DNA of 64,000 nt. It comes from Brugia malayi. Taxonomy: Eukaryota; Nematoda; Chromadorea; Rhabditida; Onchocercidae. The position numbers and the translations under genes are program-made. A model generated the notes under the pieces. That model saw only the letters and a list, made by a program, of their open reading frames with translations. It made no database searches and had not been told where the DNA came from. How positions within the stretch are numbered: the first letter of the stretch is position 1; every line of letters starts with the position of its first letter. The stretch lies in contig NW_025062478.1 of NCBI RefSeq assembly GCF_000002995.4, forward strand, positions 13,403,245 through 13,467,244, written 5' to 3'. Positions 8,997-20,119 of this stretch are shown here, one piece after another.

Positions 8997-11900
8997 CTCC
9001 CGACCGAAGGAGCTAAATGCTTTAGTTCGTTGGACAGCTTTGGTTGATTGCTTCGCCTTATAGCGCTTCTAGTTCGTAGAGCAATTGGTTCTTGTTCATT
9101 GACATTTTGCACTGATTTGTTAAACATTGTTGGTTGAGGGTCAATTTCCTCACCTTTGACTTCCAGTGGGTATAACATATTCACCGGTCTGTTGAGTATT
9201 TTTCCTTTCGGTAATTCTATCGAGACACTTCTCACTTCTCCATCCTTTCCTGTTTTGATTTCTCTTATTCTGGCTAGTTTCCACATGCCACGGGGAATTT
9301 CTGGTTCATTTAGTAACACAATCTCTCCCTCGTGGGGAGTTCTTTTTACTACATCTCTCGGAGAAGAGTGTTCCCTTTGTGCTCTTTCTTTAAGAGTATT
9401 TAAATATTCCTCTTTCCATATTTCCCAGAAGGCATCGAGGGCCTTTAGTGTATTTGACCAGTATTGAATGAGTTTTTCTCTCGAATCCAATTTATGAGGG
9501 ATAAAATCATCCATTTCATTCTTGTTTTTAGCAGGCATGATTAGATGCGCATTCGGTAGTATAAAGTCAATTGGACGCAATATGATACAATCATCAAAAT
9601 TTACGTAAGTTAGTGGTCGAGTATTCAAAATACTTTCCACTTCCGCTACTAGCGTAATCAATTCCCGTTCCCATAATAACTTTCTGCCGATGGCTCTTTT
9701 CATTGCCCTTTTTGTTAACCCAATAAGTCGCTCATATACTCCTCCGTTCCAAGGCGCCTTTGGTATTATATTTTTCCAGATCATTTTCCTTTCCGCTAGG
9801 AATTCATTTAATTGTTGTTTCACAATGATTTTAAAAATTAACTGGAATTGACCAGCGTTGTCGCTTAAGATTAATTCTGGAAAGCCTCGTCTTGCTGTAA
9901 ATCTTCTGAAAACATGTAAAAAGCTTTCGGCTGAAAGAGTTTCTACTACTTCTAGATGTACAGCTCTTGTTGTGAAACATGTGAATAGTGCTACCCATCT
10001 TTTTGTTAGCCCATTATCACTCCTGATATTCACAGGACCTAAATAGTCTAGTCCTACTCGCGCAAAGGGTCTTGATCTTGTGGTCCGAGATGCTGGAAGA
10101 TCAGCCATAGTTGGTAATTTGAATGGTTTAGTTGTCCAGCGTCTGCACTTCATGCACTTATTCAAGATTCGTTTGACTTCCGTTCTACCTTTTGGGATCC
10201 ATATCGTCGATCTCAGATTTGAGAGTGTATGAGCAATTCCAGCATGATACAGTTGTTCATGTCGTTGCTGAATAAAGAGTTCAGTTATGGTGTTGTGTCT
10301 CGGGAGATATATTGGGTGTAAGTTACTCTCTTTCATTTCAGAGTTAACTACGCGGCTTTTGTATCTCCATAGTTCGTTATCATAGAACAAATTCCATTTG
10401 ATTATTTCATCTTTGGTAACTCCTTCTGACTGTGCTTGTTTGAATAGCACAATTTCTGACAACTCGTAATCCTGTGTTGTCAATATATTCTTTTCTTTCG
10501 TTGCCATCTTTAGCCAAGGAATTTCCCTTTTCATTGTTAATCTTATGAATTTCAGAACCCAACCAGTTGTTCTTATTAATCTTGACCATTTGCTAAAACG
10601 ACTAGCATCTAAGATTCCGAAATGTTTGTTTATGATAATTGGTTCTGTGATGTGGGCCACAATTTCTTCATCCTGGTAATCCTCATTGTAATTGTATTTC
10701 CACTGTGGCCATTTTGATTCGTTTTCTGTTAACCACTTTGGTCCTTTCCACCAAAGATCATATCCTTTTAGTTTATTCGGAGAGATTCCTTTTGTAGCTA
10801 TATCAGCTGGGTTTTGTTCACTTGGGATATATCTAAAATGGATTTTCGCCTTTCGTATTTCTTCTACCCTATTTTGTATGAACGTTGGTAGTAAACGGGA
10901 ACTATTGTGAACCCAATGAAGCGCACATTGAGAATCGGACCATAAAATTGTTATCACGTCCTCAAGCTCTTTTTGTTTTAATACGAATTGTACCATTCTC
11001 ACTCCGATGAGTATTGCCAGTAATTCTAATCGAGGTATTGACATTCCTTTAATTGGCGCAATTCGGGATTTAGCAAACACTAAGAATACTTCTCTTTCTT
11101 GAGTTCGAATGTATAAAGCTGCTGAGTATGCAGCAGTTGATGCGTCAGTAAAAACATGAAATTGTACTTGCTTGGAACAATTTGTTGTGAATCTTGGTAG
11201 ATCCTTTAGTTTCTTTGGCCATTCGTTCGTGAGTAATTTCCACGTGGTTTCATCTTCCTCACTTATAGTTTGATCCCATGAAAGGTTCTTTTTCCACAAA
11301 GTTTGGAGAAACAATTTGAATCTTATCAGTATAGGAACTATGAATCCTAGTGGGTCATATTGTGAGGCTACGAATTGCAATATAATTCTTTTAGTTAATT
11401 TCTTACCAAACCATGGTTTTAACGTTACTTGAATGATATCTTGTTTGTGGTACCAATTGAGACCTAGAATTTTTTTAATTGAACTTACCTCTGCTCGATC
11501 TTGTACCGGAAGTTTTTCATTGACTTCTTGATCGTTAGAGAGAAATTCCCGTACATTCATTGATGCTTCATTGAATATAATTTTAATTTCCTTATAATTG
11601 GAAAGAGCTTCGTTGGTTCCTTTGGTTGGTATTATAATGTTATCGACATAGAGATTTTTCCTTAACTCGAGTGCGATTTTGCTTTTACAAGTTTCCAAAT
11701 GATAATTGAGTGTAGCGGACAATAAAAATGGAGATGATACAATTCCAAATGGAACTCGTTGGAAACGGTAACAACTTACGTTTTCTTCGTTAACTGGACT
11801 TCGAATGTCTTTCAACCAAAGAAATCGAGTGCAGTTTCTATCTGTTGGATGCAATTCTATTTGCAAGAACGCCTTTTCTACGTCTGCTATTATTACATTT

Positions 11901-14404
11901 TTCATTGTACGGAAACGTAGCAAAACTCCAACCAAATCAGGGAGTGTTATTGGTCCCCGATATAAAACATCATTTAAACTTTTCATTCCTTTACAATGAG
12001 CTGATGCATCATAAACTATCCTCAGATTTGTCGTGGTTTTATTTGGTGTTATCACTTCGTGATGAGGCAGATAATGAATAATACCAACTTCATTCATTTC
12101 CGATGACACTTTCTCAATTATATTGGAATTGAGTTGTTCTTCAATAGTTTGATTGTATCGACTTAGTAATTGAGGTTTCATTTGAAGCCTCCTAATTAAC
12201 GACTTTAATCTTCCAAGGCAAAGTCCGAAATTATCGCTTAGTTTGTTCTTTGAATCTTTCCAAGGCCAACAAACTTGATATCTTCCCTTGTCCCTAGTGA
12301 TAGTTTGTTTAAATTGCTGCAATGCTTTTTCATCATTGTCAGAGTTTATTTTGTCTTGTATACCCATTAATTCCAGTTTCCAAAAGTGATCTAAGTCTGG
12401 AATATTGACGGCATTGACTTGAGAAATCGGACTTACTGATGTGGTTTCTGAAATACTGTCGTGTATTTCATTTATATACCCACTTCCAGCTATTATAGGT
12501 CCAACCTTTGTATGGATCAATGAAAATCCTGATTTTAAGTTCTCTGCTTGGTCAAACTGGATAAACTTGAAGAAGTGATCCGCACCTATGAGTATGTCCG
12601 GTTGTTTCCATTTGTTTTTGAAATTACTAAACTGATTTCGTTTGTCTATCATCAACAATTCCTTTTTGTTTAGATTAACTACTTGCAATTCATTCGTCAA
12701 GTGGTTAACTGTTATTACATCTAATCGGATTATTTCTTTATTTCCAATTTTTACTCCGATTTCAGTTTTAGTAGTGATACACGTTTTTGGCGTCTTATCC
12801 CCAAATGAAGCAATTTTTATTTCCATCTCGTTAGTTTCTTGTAGATTCAATCGATAAGCCAAATCCTTTGATATGAACGATAATTGAGAACCAATATCGA
12901 ATAGAATTAAAGCCTTTTGTTGGATTTTTGGGCGATTTGGATTGGTTACATTTATTTCCTTACATAACAGTAAGGTTCGCTTTTTCCATTGATTTCCTTT
13001 TTCGGTAATGGAGTTAGCGATTGTGACTGAACCCAATCTTTCTTTGTTGGAATCCACTGCTTGCGTGAGTTCCTTGTAGTTGTTGGGACACAGTGCTGTA
13101 TTGTGTGGACTTTTACAATGGAAACACAAAGGTTTCCCTTTTTTACAATCACTTGTTGCATGTCCTTTTCGTAAACATTTGAAACATGCAGTGATTTCTC
13201 TCAAACGTTCCATCCGGAGTTTGAGAGTGGGATAGATGTTACATTCATTGTTCCAGTGGTCCTTATTGCAAAATACGCATGGTTTCCTTTTCCCATTTAT
13301 AGAAATTTTTCCTGGAACCTTTTTTGATTTGATTGTATTATCTCCCTTTGTTTGGTTGATTGTGGCGAAAGCTGACGTTTCGCCTCTAACATTATTTTTG
13401 TTTGTTTTCTTCTCCCTTGTGTCTGCTTGACTTCTAGCAACTTCTTCATTTCTTAGAACTAGTTTTGTCAGGTACTGCCGGATATCCTTAACTGACCAAC
13501 TCGTCGAATCCTCTTTCAATTGGTATAATTTATCAATTATCCACGCTGGTAGTTTATTTTCAATTGTAATTTCGATGCTTGAATGCTCTAAATTTTCACC
13601 TATAGCTTCCAGTTGTCGAAATGTTCTCTCCATGGCTTCTATGGTTGCTTTCCACTCTCGGTCATTTTTTTTGATGGTATTCAACTCGTTGTAGAGTGAT
13701 TTCTTTATGAGGAAAGGTTTACCATATTTCTCTTTTAGTAAACCTATTATAACATCGTAGTTTTCTGGCGCTATATCATAACCTCTTACAGATAACAAAG
13801 CATCTCCTTTAAGACATGATATCAGATAGTTTAACTTTTGAATATCTGGGATGCTTTGCTCATGGACTGCTGCCTTGAAACTACACCAAAATTGCCTCCA
13901 CAATTTTGGATCCCCACTAAACGTTATTAGTGGTAATTGAGGAAGTTTTATTTCTGCTTGATTTGTGTGAATCATACTATTCTTTGGAAATGATTCTTTG
14001 ACCTCTTCTTGTTTTAAATGTTGTAGTACCGAGCAATATTCATCAGTATGTATTTTAAGGGTAATAATAGTTTCTCTTGTTCTAGTGATTAAACTTAAAA
14101 TACCTTGTGGATCGTCAACCATATTGGCGTATTTCGTCTCCTCTTCCTTTCTCCTCGTTGCTATTGTCAAGCTCTGAATATTATCCAGCCAATTTTGATT
14201 AGCTGTTTCGAGTAACCCAGCATAATATTCGAGATGTGCGATCTTCTCCTTGACGATTCGCAATTTAATTTCGTATTGATGCTGAAGTTCCCCTCGTGAT
14301 AGTGTTTGAGACGGGGAGGTCAGATCGAGTTCACTTGCTTCTTTAAGAAGTTCTAGAGTTCTCGACTTCGATAATTCGCTTCCTTTTCTTATACTGTCGG
14401 ACAT
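8969..14404 (-). CDS. Pao-family gag-pol polyprotein, element 1 (1811 aa, intact)
   Basis: The start at 14404 (MSDSIRKGSEL) is chosen because the longer frame from 14461 would begin inside the LTR and cross the primer-binding site. Order from the amino terminus: coiled, charged Gag; capsid-like LPQLPLITFSGDPKLWRQFW (about 154); three zinc knuckles (376-439, the middle one a canonical CX2CX4HX4C); aspartic protease with FDIGSQ (about 503); reverse transcriptase with IIADVEKAF (about 841) and YVDN (919-922), the variant of YxDD; RNase H with FTDAS (1087) and WSDSQCA (1156); integrase with an HHCC zinc site (about 1382-1420) and catalytic Asp 1453 (LDYLGP), Asp 1515 (SDNAGQ) and Glu 1558 (GGVYERLIG). 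It has no stop or frameshift and all key residues are present. It replicates the element by reverse transcription and integration. No env domain follows. Confidence 0.95.
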   Translation of the reverse strand: MSDSIRKGSELSKSRTLELLKEASELDLTSPSQTLSRGELQHQYEIKLRIVKEKIAHLEYYAGLLETANQNWLDNIQSLTIATRRKEEETKYANMVDDPQGILSLITRTRETIITLKIHTDEYCSVLQHLKQEEVKESFPKNSMIHTNQAEIKLPQLPLITFSGDPKLWRQFWCSFKAAVHEQSIPDIQKLNYLISCLKGDALLSVRGYDIAPENYDVIIGLLKEKYGKPFLIKKSLYNELNTIKKNDREWKATIEAMERTFRQLEAIGENLEHSSIEITIENKLPAWIIDKLYQLKEDSTSWSVKDIRQYLTKLVLRNEEVARSQADTREKKTNKNNVRGETSAFATINQTKGDNTIKSKKVPGKISINGKRKPCVFCNKDHWNNECNIYPTLKLRMERLREITACFKCLRKGHATSDCKKGKPLCFHCKSPHNTALCPNNYKELTQAVDSNKERLGSVTIANSITEKGNQWKKRTLLLCKEINVTNPNRPKIQQKALILFDIGSQLSFISKDLAYRLNLQETNEMEIKIASFGDKTPKTCITTKTEIGVKIGNKEIIRLDVITVNHLTNELQVVNLNKKELLMIDKRNQFSNFKNKWKQPDILIGADHFFKFIQFDQAENLKSGFSLIHTKVGPIIAGSGYINEIHDSISETTSVSPISQVNAVNIPDLDHFWKLELMGIQDKINSDNDEKALQQFKQTITRDKGRYQVCWPWKDSKNKLSDNFGLCLGRLKSLIRRLQMKPQLLSRYNQTIEEQLNSNIIEKVSSEMNEVGIIHYLPHHEVITPNKTTTNLRIVYDASAHCKGMKSLNDVLYRGPITLPDLVGVLLRFRTMKNVIIADVEKAFLQIELHPTDRNCTRFLWLKDIRSPVNEENVSCYRFQRVPFGIVSSPFLLSATLNYHLETCKSKIALELRKNLYVDNIIIPTKGTNEALSNYKEIKIIFNEASMNVREFLSNDQEVNEKLPVQDRAEVSSIKKILGLNWYHKQDIIQVTLKPWFGKKLTKRIILQFVASQYDPLGFIVPILIRFKLFLQTLWKKNLSWDQTISEEDETTWKLLTNEWPKKLKDLPRFTTNCSKQVQFHVFTDASTAAYSAALYIRTQEREVFLVFAKSRIAPIKGMSIPRLELLAILIGVRMVQFVLKQKELEDVITILWSDSQCALHWVHNSSRLLPTFIQNRVEEIRKAKIHFRYIPSEQNPADIATKGISPNKLKGYDLWWKGPKWLTENESKWPQWKYNYNEDYQDEEIVAHITEPIIINKHFGILDASRFSKWSRLIRTTGWVLKFIRLTMKREIPWLKMATKEKNILTTQDYELSEIVLFKQAQSEGVTKDEIIKWNLFYDNELWRYKSRVVNSEMKESNLHPIYLPRHNTITELFIQQRHEQLYHAGIAHTLSNLRSTIWIPKGRTEVKRILNKCMKCRRWTTKPFKLPTMADLPASRTTRSRPFARVGLDYLGPVNIRSDNGLTKRWVALFTCFTTRAVHLEVVETLSAESFLHVFRRFTARRGFPELILSDNAGQFQLIFKIIVKQQLNEFLAERKMIWKNIIPKAPWNGGVYERLIGLTKRAMKRAIGRKLLWERELITLVAEVESILNTRPLTYVNFDDCIILRPIDFILPNAHLIMPAKNKNEMDDFIPHKLDSREKLIQYWSNTLKALDAFWEIWKEEYLNTLKERAQREHSSPRDVVKRTPHEGEIVLLNEPEIPRGMWKLARIREIKTGKDGEVRSVSIELPKGKILNRPVNMLYPLEVKGEEIDPQPTMFNKSVQNVNEQEPIALRTRSAIRRSNQPKLSNELKHLAPSVGSVADFNIAI

Positions 14405-14409
14405 GTCCC

Positions 14410-14423
14410 GGCTCGTGGCACCA
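14410..14423 (-). promoter_or_regulatory. Primer-binding site, Pao element 1
   Basis: TGGTGCCACGAGCC in element orientation, four bases inside the 5' LTR and shared exactly with element 2 (26582-26595). It would pair with the CCA end of a host tRNA; which tRNA is not determined. Confidence 0.8.
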
Positions 14424-14427
14424 AAAT

Positions 14428-14921
14428 TGTAGTGGAAGCAAAAAAATGTTTTTGGAAACAAACCTTTATGATTTGGTTAAATTGTTATTCGGGGGAGAAG
14501 TTTGATGTCAGGGAGATGTGTTGGATGCCAGCTAAATATCTGGGCAACAATTGAATAAACTGATTCGGAGGATTGGATGATTTAAAAACTGATCTAATTG
14601 ACAATAGTATGGTTATAAATCTACATTGATGTTAGACAATGATCGAAACAAAGGAGAGGAGGTGCTTGCATGGGCACCAGTTGCTAATAAAGAGCTTATT
14701 AGATAACCGCATGATTATGATAGCTAACAAAGAACAATGTAGATATCCTCATGATTGTAAGGATTGCTAACAAAGAACGATGTAAATTGTTTCAATATGT
14801 AGAAGCATAAATTTGGAAACAAAGAGTCCGAAGTATAAGCATTATTTGCGGAAATTACGTAGATATCTTTACTACAATTTGCAACTCATATTTTTAGATC
14901 GCGATATTAAAATCCGCGACA
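14428..14921 (-). repeat. 5' LTR of Pao element 1 (promoter-bearing)
   Basis: 494 bp, the same length as and apparently identical to the LTR at 8503-8996. It should carry the element's promoter and polyadenylation signals; no clear TATA box was assigned. Confidence 0.95.
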
Positions 14922-14926
14922 ACTCC
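14922..14926. repeat. Target-site duplication of Pao element 1, right copy
   Basis: ACTCC, matching 8498-8502. The host sequence then resumes with the zinc-finger gene 1 downstream flank. Confidence 0.9.
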
Positions 14927-15154
14927 TTCGTGCATAGCACGCAAGGTTACATGCAAATGAAATTCGCGGATGAATTTAATACTGAGAAATGCATTGCACG
15001 GGTAACAAAGATGACAAAAGAGTGAAGAATATGAATCTAATATGCACATAAGATCAAAGATACAAATAATAATTTATCAATAAAAAAAGGAATAAGTAAC
15101 AAAGAATTTGACCAACAGAAAATATAAATTTCTTCTCTTCAAAGTGCGAAAGCT

Positions 15155-16340
15155 TTAATGTTTCTTCATGTGTAATTTCAAGCCTAGTTTACTCTGAAAG
15201 TCTTTACTGCAAATAGTGCAGTGGTAGACTGGTCTACTATTCATGCCATGAATTGCCGTGTGAATGTGCAAATCGCTCTTTCGTACGTAACTTTTCCCGC
15301 ATACTGGACAACTGTGAGGCTTCTCACCGGTATGAGTTATCATATGTCCTTTCACATGCGAATAGCGACTAAAATTCTTTTTGCATATTGAACAACTGTA
15401 CGGCTTTTGACCGGTATGAATCATCATGTGTGCTTTCATACTTTGGGACTGAGTAAAATTCTTTTTACATATCGGACAACTGTACGACTTCTCTCCAGTA
15501 TGAGTTATCATATGTTCTTTCACATGCGAAGAGCGACTGAAATTCTTTTTGCATATCGGACAACTGTACGGCTTCTCTCCAGTATGAGTTATCATATGTT
15601 CTTTCACATACGAAGAGCAACTGAAATTCTTTTTGCATATCGGACAACTGTACGGCTTCTCTCCAGTATGAGTCATCATATGCTTTTTCATATTCGAGAA
15701 ATTATTGAAAAATTTTTTGCATGTCGGACAACTGTACGGCTTTTCACCGGTATGAGTTATCATATGTCCTTTCATATGCGCAGAGAGACTAAAATTCTTT
15801 TTGCATATTGAACAACTGTACGGCTTCTCACCGGTATGAGTCATCATATGTTCTTTTATTTTTGCCACTTCCTTTCGACATATGTCACAACGCTGCTTTT
15901 TTATCGTCCTTTTTTCTTGCCTTGATAGCTCGATCACTTCCACCGGTGTTTCGATTGGAACGAGTTGTTGTCGCGATTTAATTCCTTCATCACTCACTCC
16001 ATCCACTGATAAGCCTTGCGATTTATTCCCTTCCTTTTTCAGTTTTGGAGCCGATAAATCCAGAGTTTTTGTTTGAAGCACTTGCAAACCAATCCTTTCC
16101 TCATCCTCTCCGCCCATTGATAAGCCTTGTGATCCATGTCCGTCATCTCTCACTTTTGATATTGATAAATCCAACGGTTCTGTTTGGTCCGTTTGCGCTG
16201 CCTCAAAGATTACACTGTGTAAATTTTAAAAATTTCAAAATATTGCAGCGTTGTTGTATTTTTTAAACTTTAAATGGACTTACGATGGTTTGAGTATTGA
16301 TGAACTGGAAGAAGAAGCAGAAGAAATAGATGAAATGCAT
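15155..16340 (-). CDS. C2H2 zinc-finger protein 1, two exons (16340-16284, 16201-15155)
   Basis: Exon 2 is an open frame of 348 codons. Its first possible ATG would miss the conserved start of the frame, and homology with gene 2 continues upstream, so I add exon 1 from the ATG at 16340, ending at a GTAAGT donor (16283). The 82-bp intron ends TTTGAG. The 367-residue product has a hydrophobic exon 1 (MHFIYFFCFFFQ), then a PLDLS motif (28-32) matching the CtBP-binding consensus PxDLS, a related TLDLS (65-69) within a duplicated 30-residue block, and nine fingers from about 124 to the end joined by TGEKP linkers. The first finger is short (C-X2-C-X9-H-X3-H, lacking the central aromatic). The other eight are canonical, and several are near-identical. 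A DNA-binding transcription regulator is likely, perhaps a repressor. The exon 1 model and its unusual acceptor are inference. Confidence 0.8.
16284..16340 (-). other. Exon 1 of zinc-finger gene 1 (predicted)
   Basis: Nineteen codons ending in phase 0 at a GTAAGT donor. The hydrophobic MHFIYFFCFFFQ text looks like a signal peptide or membrane anchor. Equivalent exons with the same donor occur at 21203-21262 and, frameshifted, at 24296-24350. Confidence 0.55.
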
Positions 16341-17160
16341 GTCAATGAGAATAATTTGTTGCCAATTCTGAAAAAACATTCAAATTTACTGGACGGTGTT
16401 CACCGCTGCTGTTTGACAAATGCGCAAAGTAGAAATGTTTTTCTAAATATAATGGATTATTTACAAATTAATCATTGAGTTCCGAAATCTTTCTCATAAC
16501 TCGAAACTTCCGAAAAAGATAACATCCTCTGTCGAAATAAATGAAATAATAAATAAAAACTTACTGAATGAAATTTGTTGAAGATTATTGGAGAATTGTA
16601 TGTATAAATGCTCATTCAGATGGGAGTGGCAAACTACGTATATTGATGAACTTATGTCCACGTATAATAATATAAGTAATAATAGAATTTATATTAGTAT
16701 AATAAAAACAGTCAGTGTTTAATCCTTTGCATTGAATTGTTTCATTTTAGTTGCTATATTACATTGTTGGAAATAATTTATGCAAAGCAGTTGCAACGTT
16801 TTTTGCACAATTTTATTTCTTTTCGATTCAATTTTTATAAATTTTCAAATCTTTGCAATATTGGTTAGAAGGGAAAATACATAATTACATTGCTTGCAAT
16901 TGATATAGATAATTTGCGCATGCTAAATGACTTCATCTAATATTTCGTTTGAACGACGTCTGTAAATTTTCAGATTTGCTTTGTTTTAAATTTCAAATTT
17001 TTTAAAAAAAATTTTTATTTCCAAAAAATCGGAAAATTTGAGCGGAGTGAAACAAGATATATTTATAGTTTAACTGGTCATATTGATATTAAATTTTGTT
17101 AATCGGTTCTTTGCGATAAATTGAAAAACCTTTCGCAGCTGTAACAATACAAAAAAAAAC
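16341..17160. repeat. Upstream flank of zinc-finger gene 1, part of the duplication unit
   Basis: No gene is seen. Positions 16637-17160 match 6818-7310 closely, and parts match 21430-21900 and, inverted, 23850-24290. The promoter of gene 1 should lie here, but no specific element can be named. Confidence 0.75.
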
Positions 17161-17921
17161 ATTCATATTATTTTCCTTGTCAGTCTGAAATCTCAGAAGG
17201 CTGCTACGCAAGTAATTTAATAAAGCAGAAGTTTTAAGATTGGCCATTTCTTCCTTAAATTTTTTTTTTCAGACAGGTTCAATGTCTCGTTCTACATTTT
17301 GTATTTATTTGATTTATTTATATTTTGTATTTATTAGATTTATATCTACATATTTATTAGATTTTTTTATATAGAAGGTTAGTTTGATTGAAATAGATTA
17401 AAATTATTGGCATTGATCAAAAGTTACATGGAATAATAATGGCTATGTAACTGCAATGAAGAAAATAAAAGAAATGAATGCGATGTACTGATATCAAATG
17501 ATTGATTTCTGATCCCTTCTGCGGGTACTCATATATGAAATGAATGAAGTAATCTATTTAATTTCCTCGTAATTTATAATGATCTAGTGATCACTGAACT
17601 GATTAGCAATCATTGTTCATCACAACAGTCAAAGCCATCATGAAAAATCGGTCAAGAACAGAACGTAATAATTGAAGCTGTTGAAAAAATAGTGGACAAT
17701 TGGACAATTGACCACAGTATTATTTTTTTTGCAGTATTTTTTAATTTAGCAAGCAAATCAATTTTGCATGTAAACGGTAATGAGCTGTGCAACAGAAGAT
17801 ACACCTGTAATTTTGAGCATGTATGGATACAAAAGAAAAAAAATTTCTTAATATTGATATTACCAAATACTTTAATTGATAATAATGTTTAAAAATTCGA
17901 GCAATTCATTCATTTACTTGC
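17161..17921. other. AT-rich spacer without a recognisable gene
   Basis: A 66-codon frame at 17692-17892 has no recognisable features or splice context. Nothing else is seen. Confidence 0.5.
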
Positions 17922-18984
<1,063 letters not shown>

Positions 18985-19266
18985 CAATTATTTAATCTTC
19001 CTGATCATTATTTAATCTTCCTGATCATTATTTAACCTTCCTGATCATTATTTAACCTTCCTGATCATTATTTAATCTTCCTGATCATTATTTAACCTTC
19101 CTGATCATTATTTAATCTTCCTGATCATTATTTAACCTTCCTGATCATTATTTAACCTTCCTGATCATTATTTAATCTTCCTGACCATTATTTAACCTTC
19201 CTGATCATTATTTAACCTTCCTGATCATTATTTAATCTTCCTGATCATTATTTAACCTTCCTGATC
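18985..19266. repeat. 20-bp minisatellite, 14 units
   Basis: Unit CATTATTTAATCTTCCTGAT with one recurring T/C variant (TTAAT versus TTAAC). The order of variants along the array is T T C C T C T C C T C C T C. One unit has CTGACC in place of CTGATC. Units are directly adjacent with no spacers. Confidence 0.97.
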
Positions 19267-19475
19267 GCATCATTATTAGAATTTCACTTCTTCTGTTTTG
19301 ATCATTTTCTGTTTCATCAGTGCTATTCGATATTCGATATGTGGCGCAATACTCCCAGATGACAAATGCCATCCATGCTTTTTCATATAAATCTTCAAAT
19401 CCATTGTTCATTCGATAATTTTATTGATTGCAGTCACTTAACAACAGAAATTTCAGAGCTTATTTCTGTTTAACT

Positions 19476-19610
19476 TACGTGCTTTAATGATTCTGCATAT
19501 GTGATTTCAAGTCGGGTTTAATCCAAAAATCTTTATTGCATACAGTGAAGTGGTAGGCAGGTCTACTCATTTCATGATGGGAAGTTAGCTAATGCTGTCA
19601 TTCATTGATG
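19476..19610 (-). pseudogene. 3' remnant of a third zinc-finger gene copy
   Basis: The minus strand reproduces the end of zinc-finger gene 1 (15155-15260): the region of the last finger and the preceding spacer, including the equivalents of GGTCTACTAnTCATG and GTGATTTCAAG. It has base changes and small gaps, and the finger array before it is missing. It lies immediately before the gene 2 downstream flank, as expected for a tandem unit whose body was deleted. Confidence 0.65.
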
Positions 19611-20119
19611 GATTTACTGTTGAGTTAGATTGTCAAATGTTTTGAGTGAATGGAATTTTGAATGCAAATAGAACAACTGAAACAAAATTCCAAATGTGAA
19701 TCGACAAATGAAATGAATGAATTTCGTTGTTATATGACCTTATGAAATTCATGTTATTTATGCAATAATCGAGTGAACAATTTCATTTCATTAGTAGTTT
19801 AACAACAGCGATATTAATTTGCAAATTCTTCATGCATAGTATTCAGTAGCATGCAAGAAGTTACTGGCTCGTTGTGTAGGCATCGCTAGGCAATTTATAA
19901 CAAAACAAATAAAAAAGTGCGAAGAATATAACACATAACAGTGAGAGAGTGTTATTTTAAAAACAAATGACAGAAGAACTGACTGATGGAAAACATAAAT
20001 AATCAATAATAACGGAAATAGCAATGCAATGTATTTCTTCAAATTTAAAGTAAAAAGTAAAGCGTAAGCTTCAGTGAATCCGCATATGCAATTTCAAGCT
20101 CTGTTTAATTCAAAAATCT
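19611..20119. other. Downstream flank of zinc-finger gene 2
   Basis: No gene. Positions 19690-19870 are related to 8330-8497 joined to 14927-14960, which gives the uninserted form of the Pao element 1 target region. The frame at 19830-20042 is not supported. Confidence 0.6.

Larger units (their letters stand above)
8503..14921 (-). mobile_element. Bel/Pao LTR retrotransposon 1, complete and apparently intact
   Basis: The 6419-bp element lies on the minus strand between ACTCC target duplications. Its two 494-bp LTRs show no difference by eye and have TG/CA termini. It carries a primer-binding site next to the 5' LTR, a G-rich CGGGAG tract before the 3' LTR, and one uninterrupted gag-pol frame. 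Identical LTRs mean very recent insertion, because the two LTRs are made identical at integration and diverge afterwards. It inserted about 230 bp downstream of the zinc-finger gene 1 stop; the related uninserted site is seen near 19820 in the gene 2 flank. No env-like segment is present. Confidence 0.95.

Noticed and set aside
18985..19266. CRISPR-like array
   Set aside because: The units are contiguous 20-mers without unique spacers, in a eukaryotic chromosome. It is a minisatellite.
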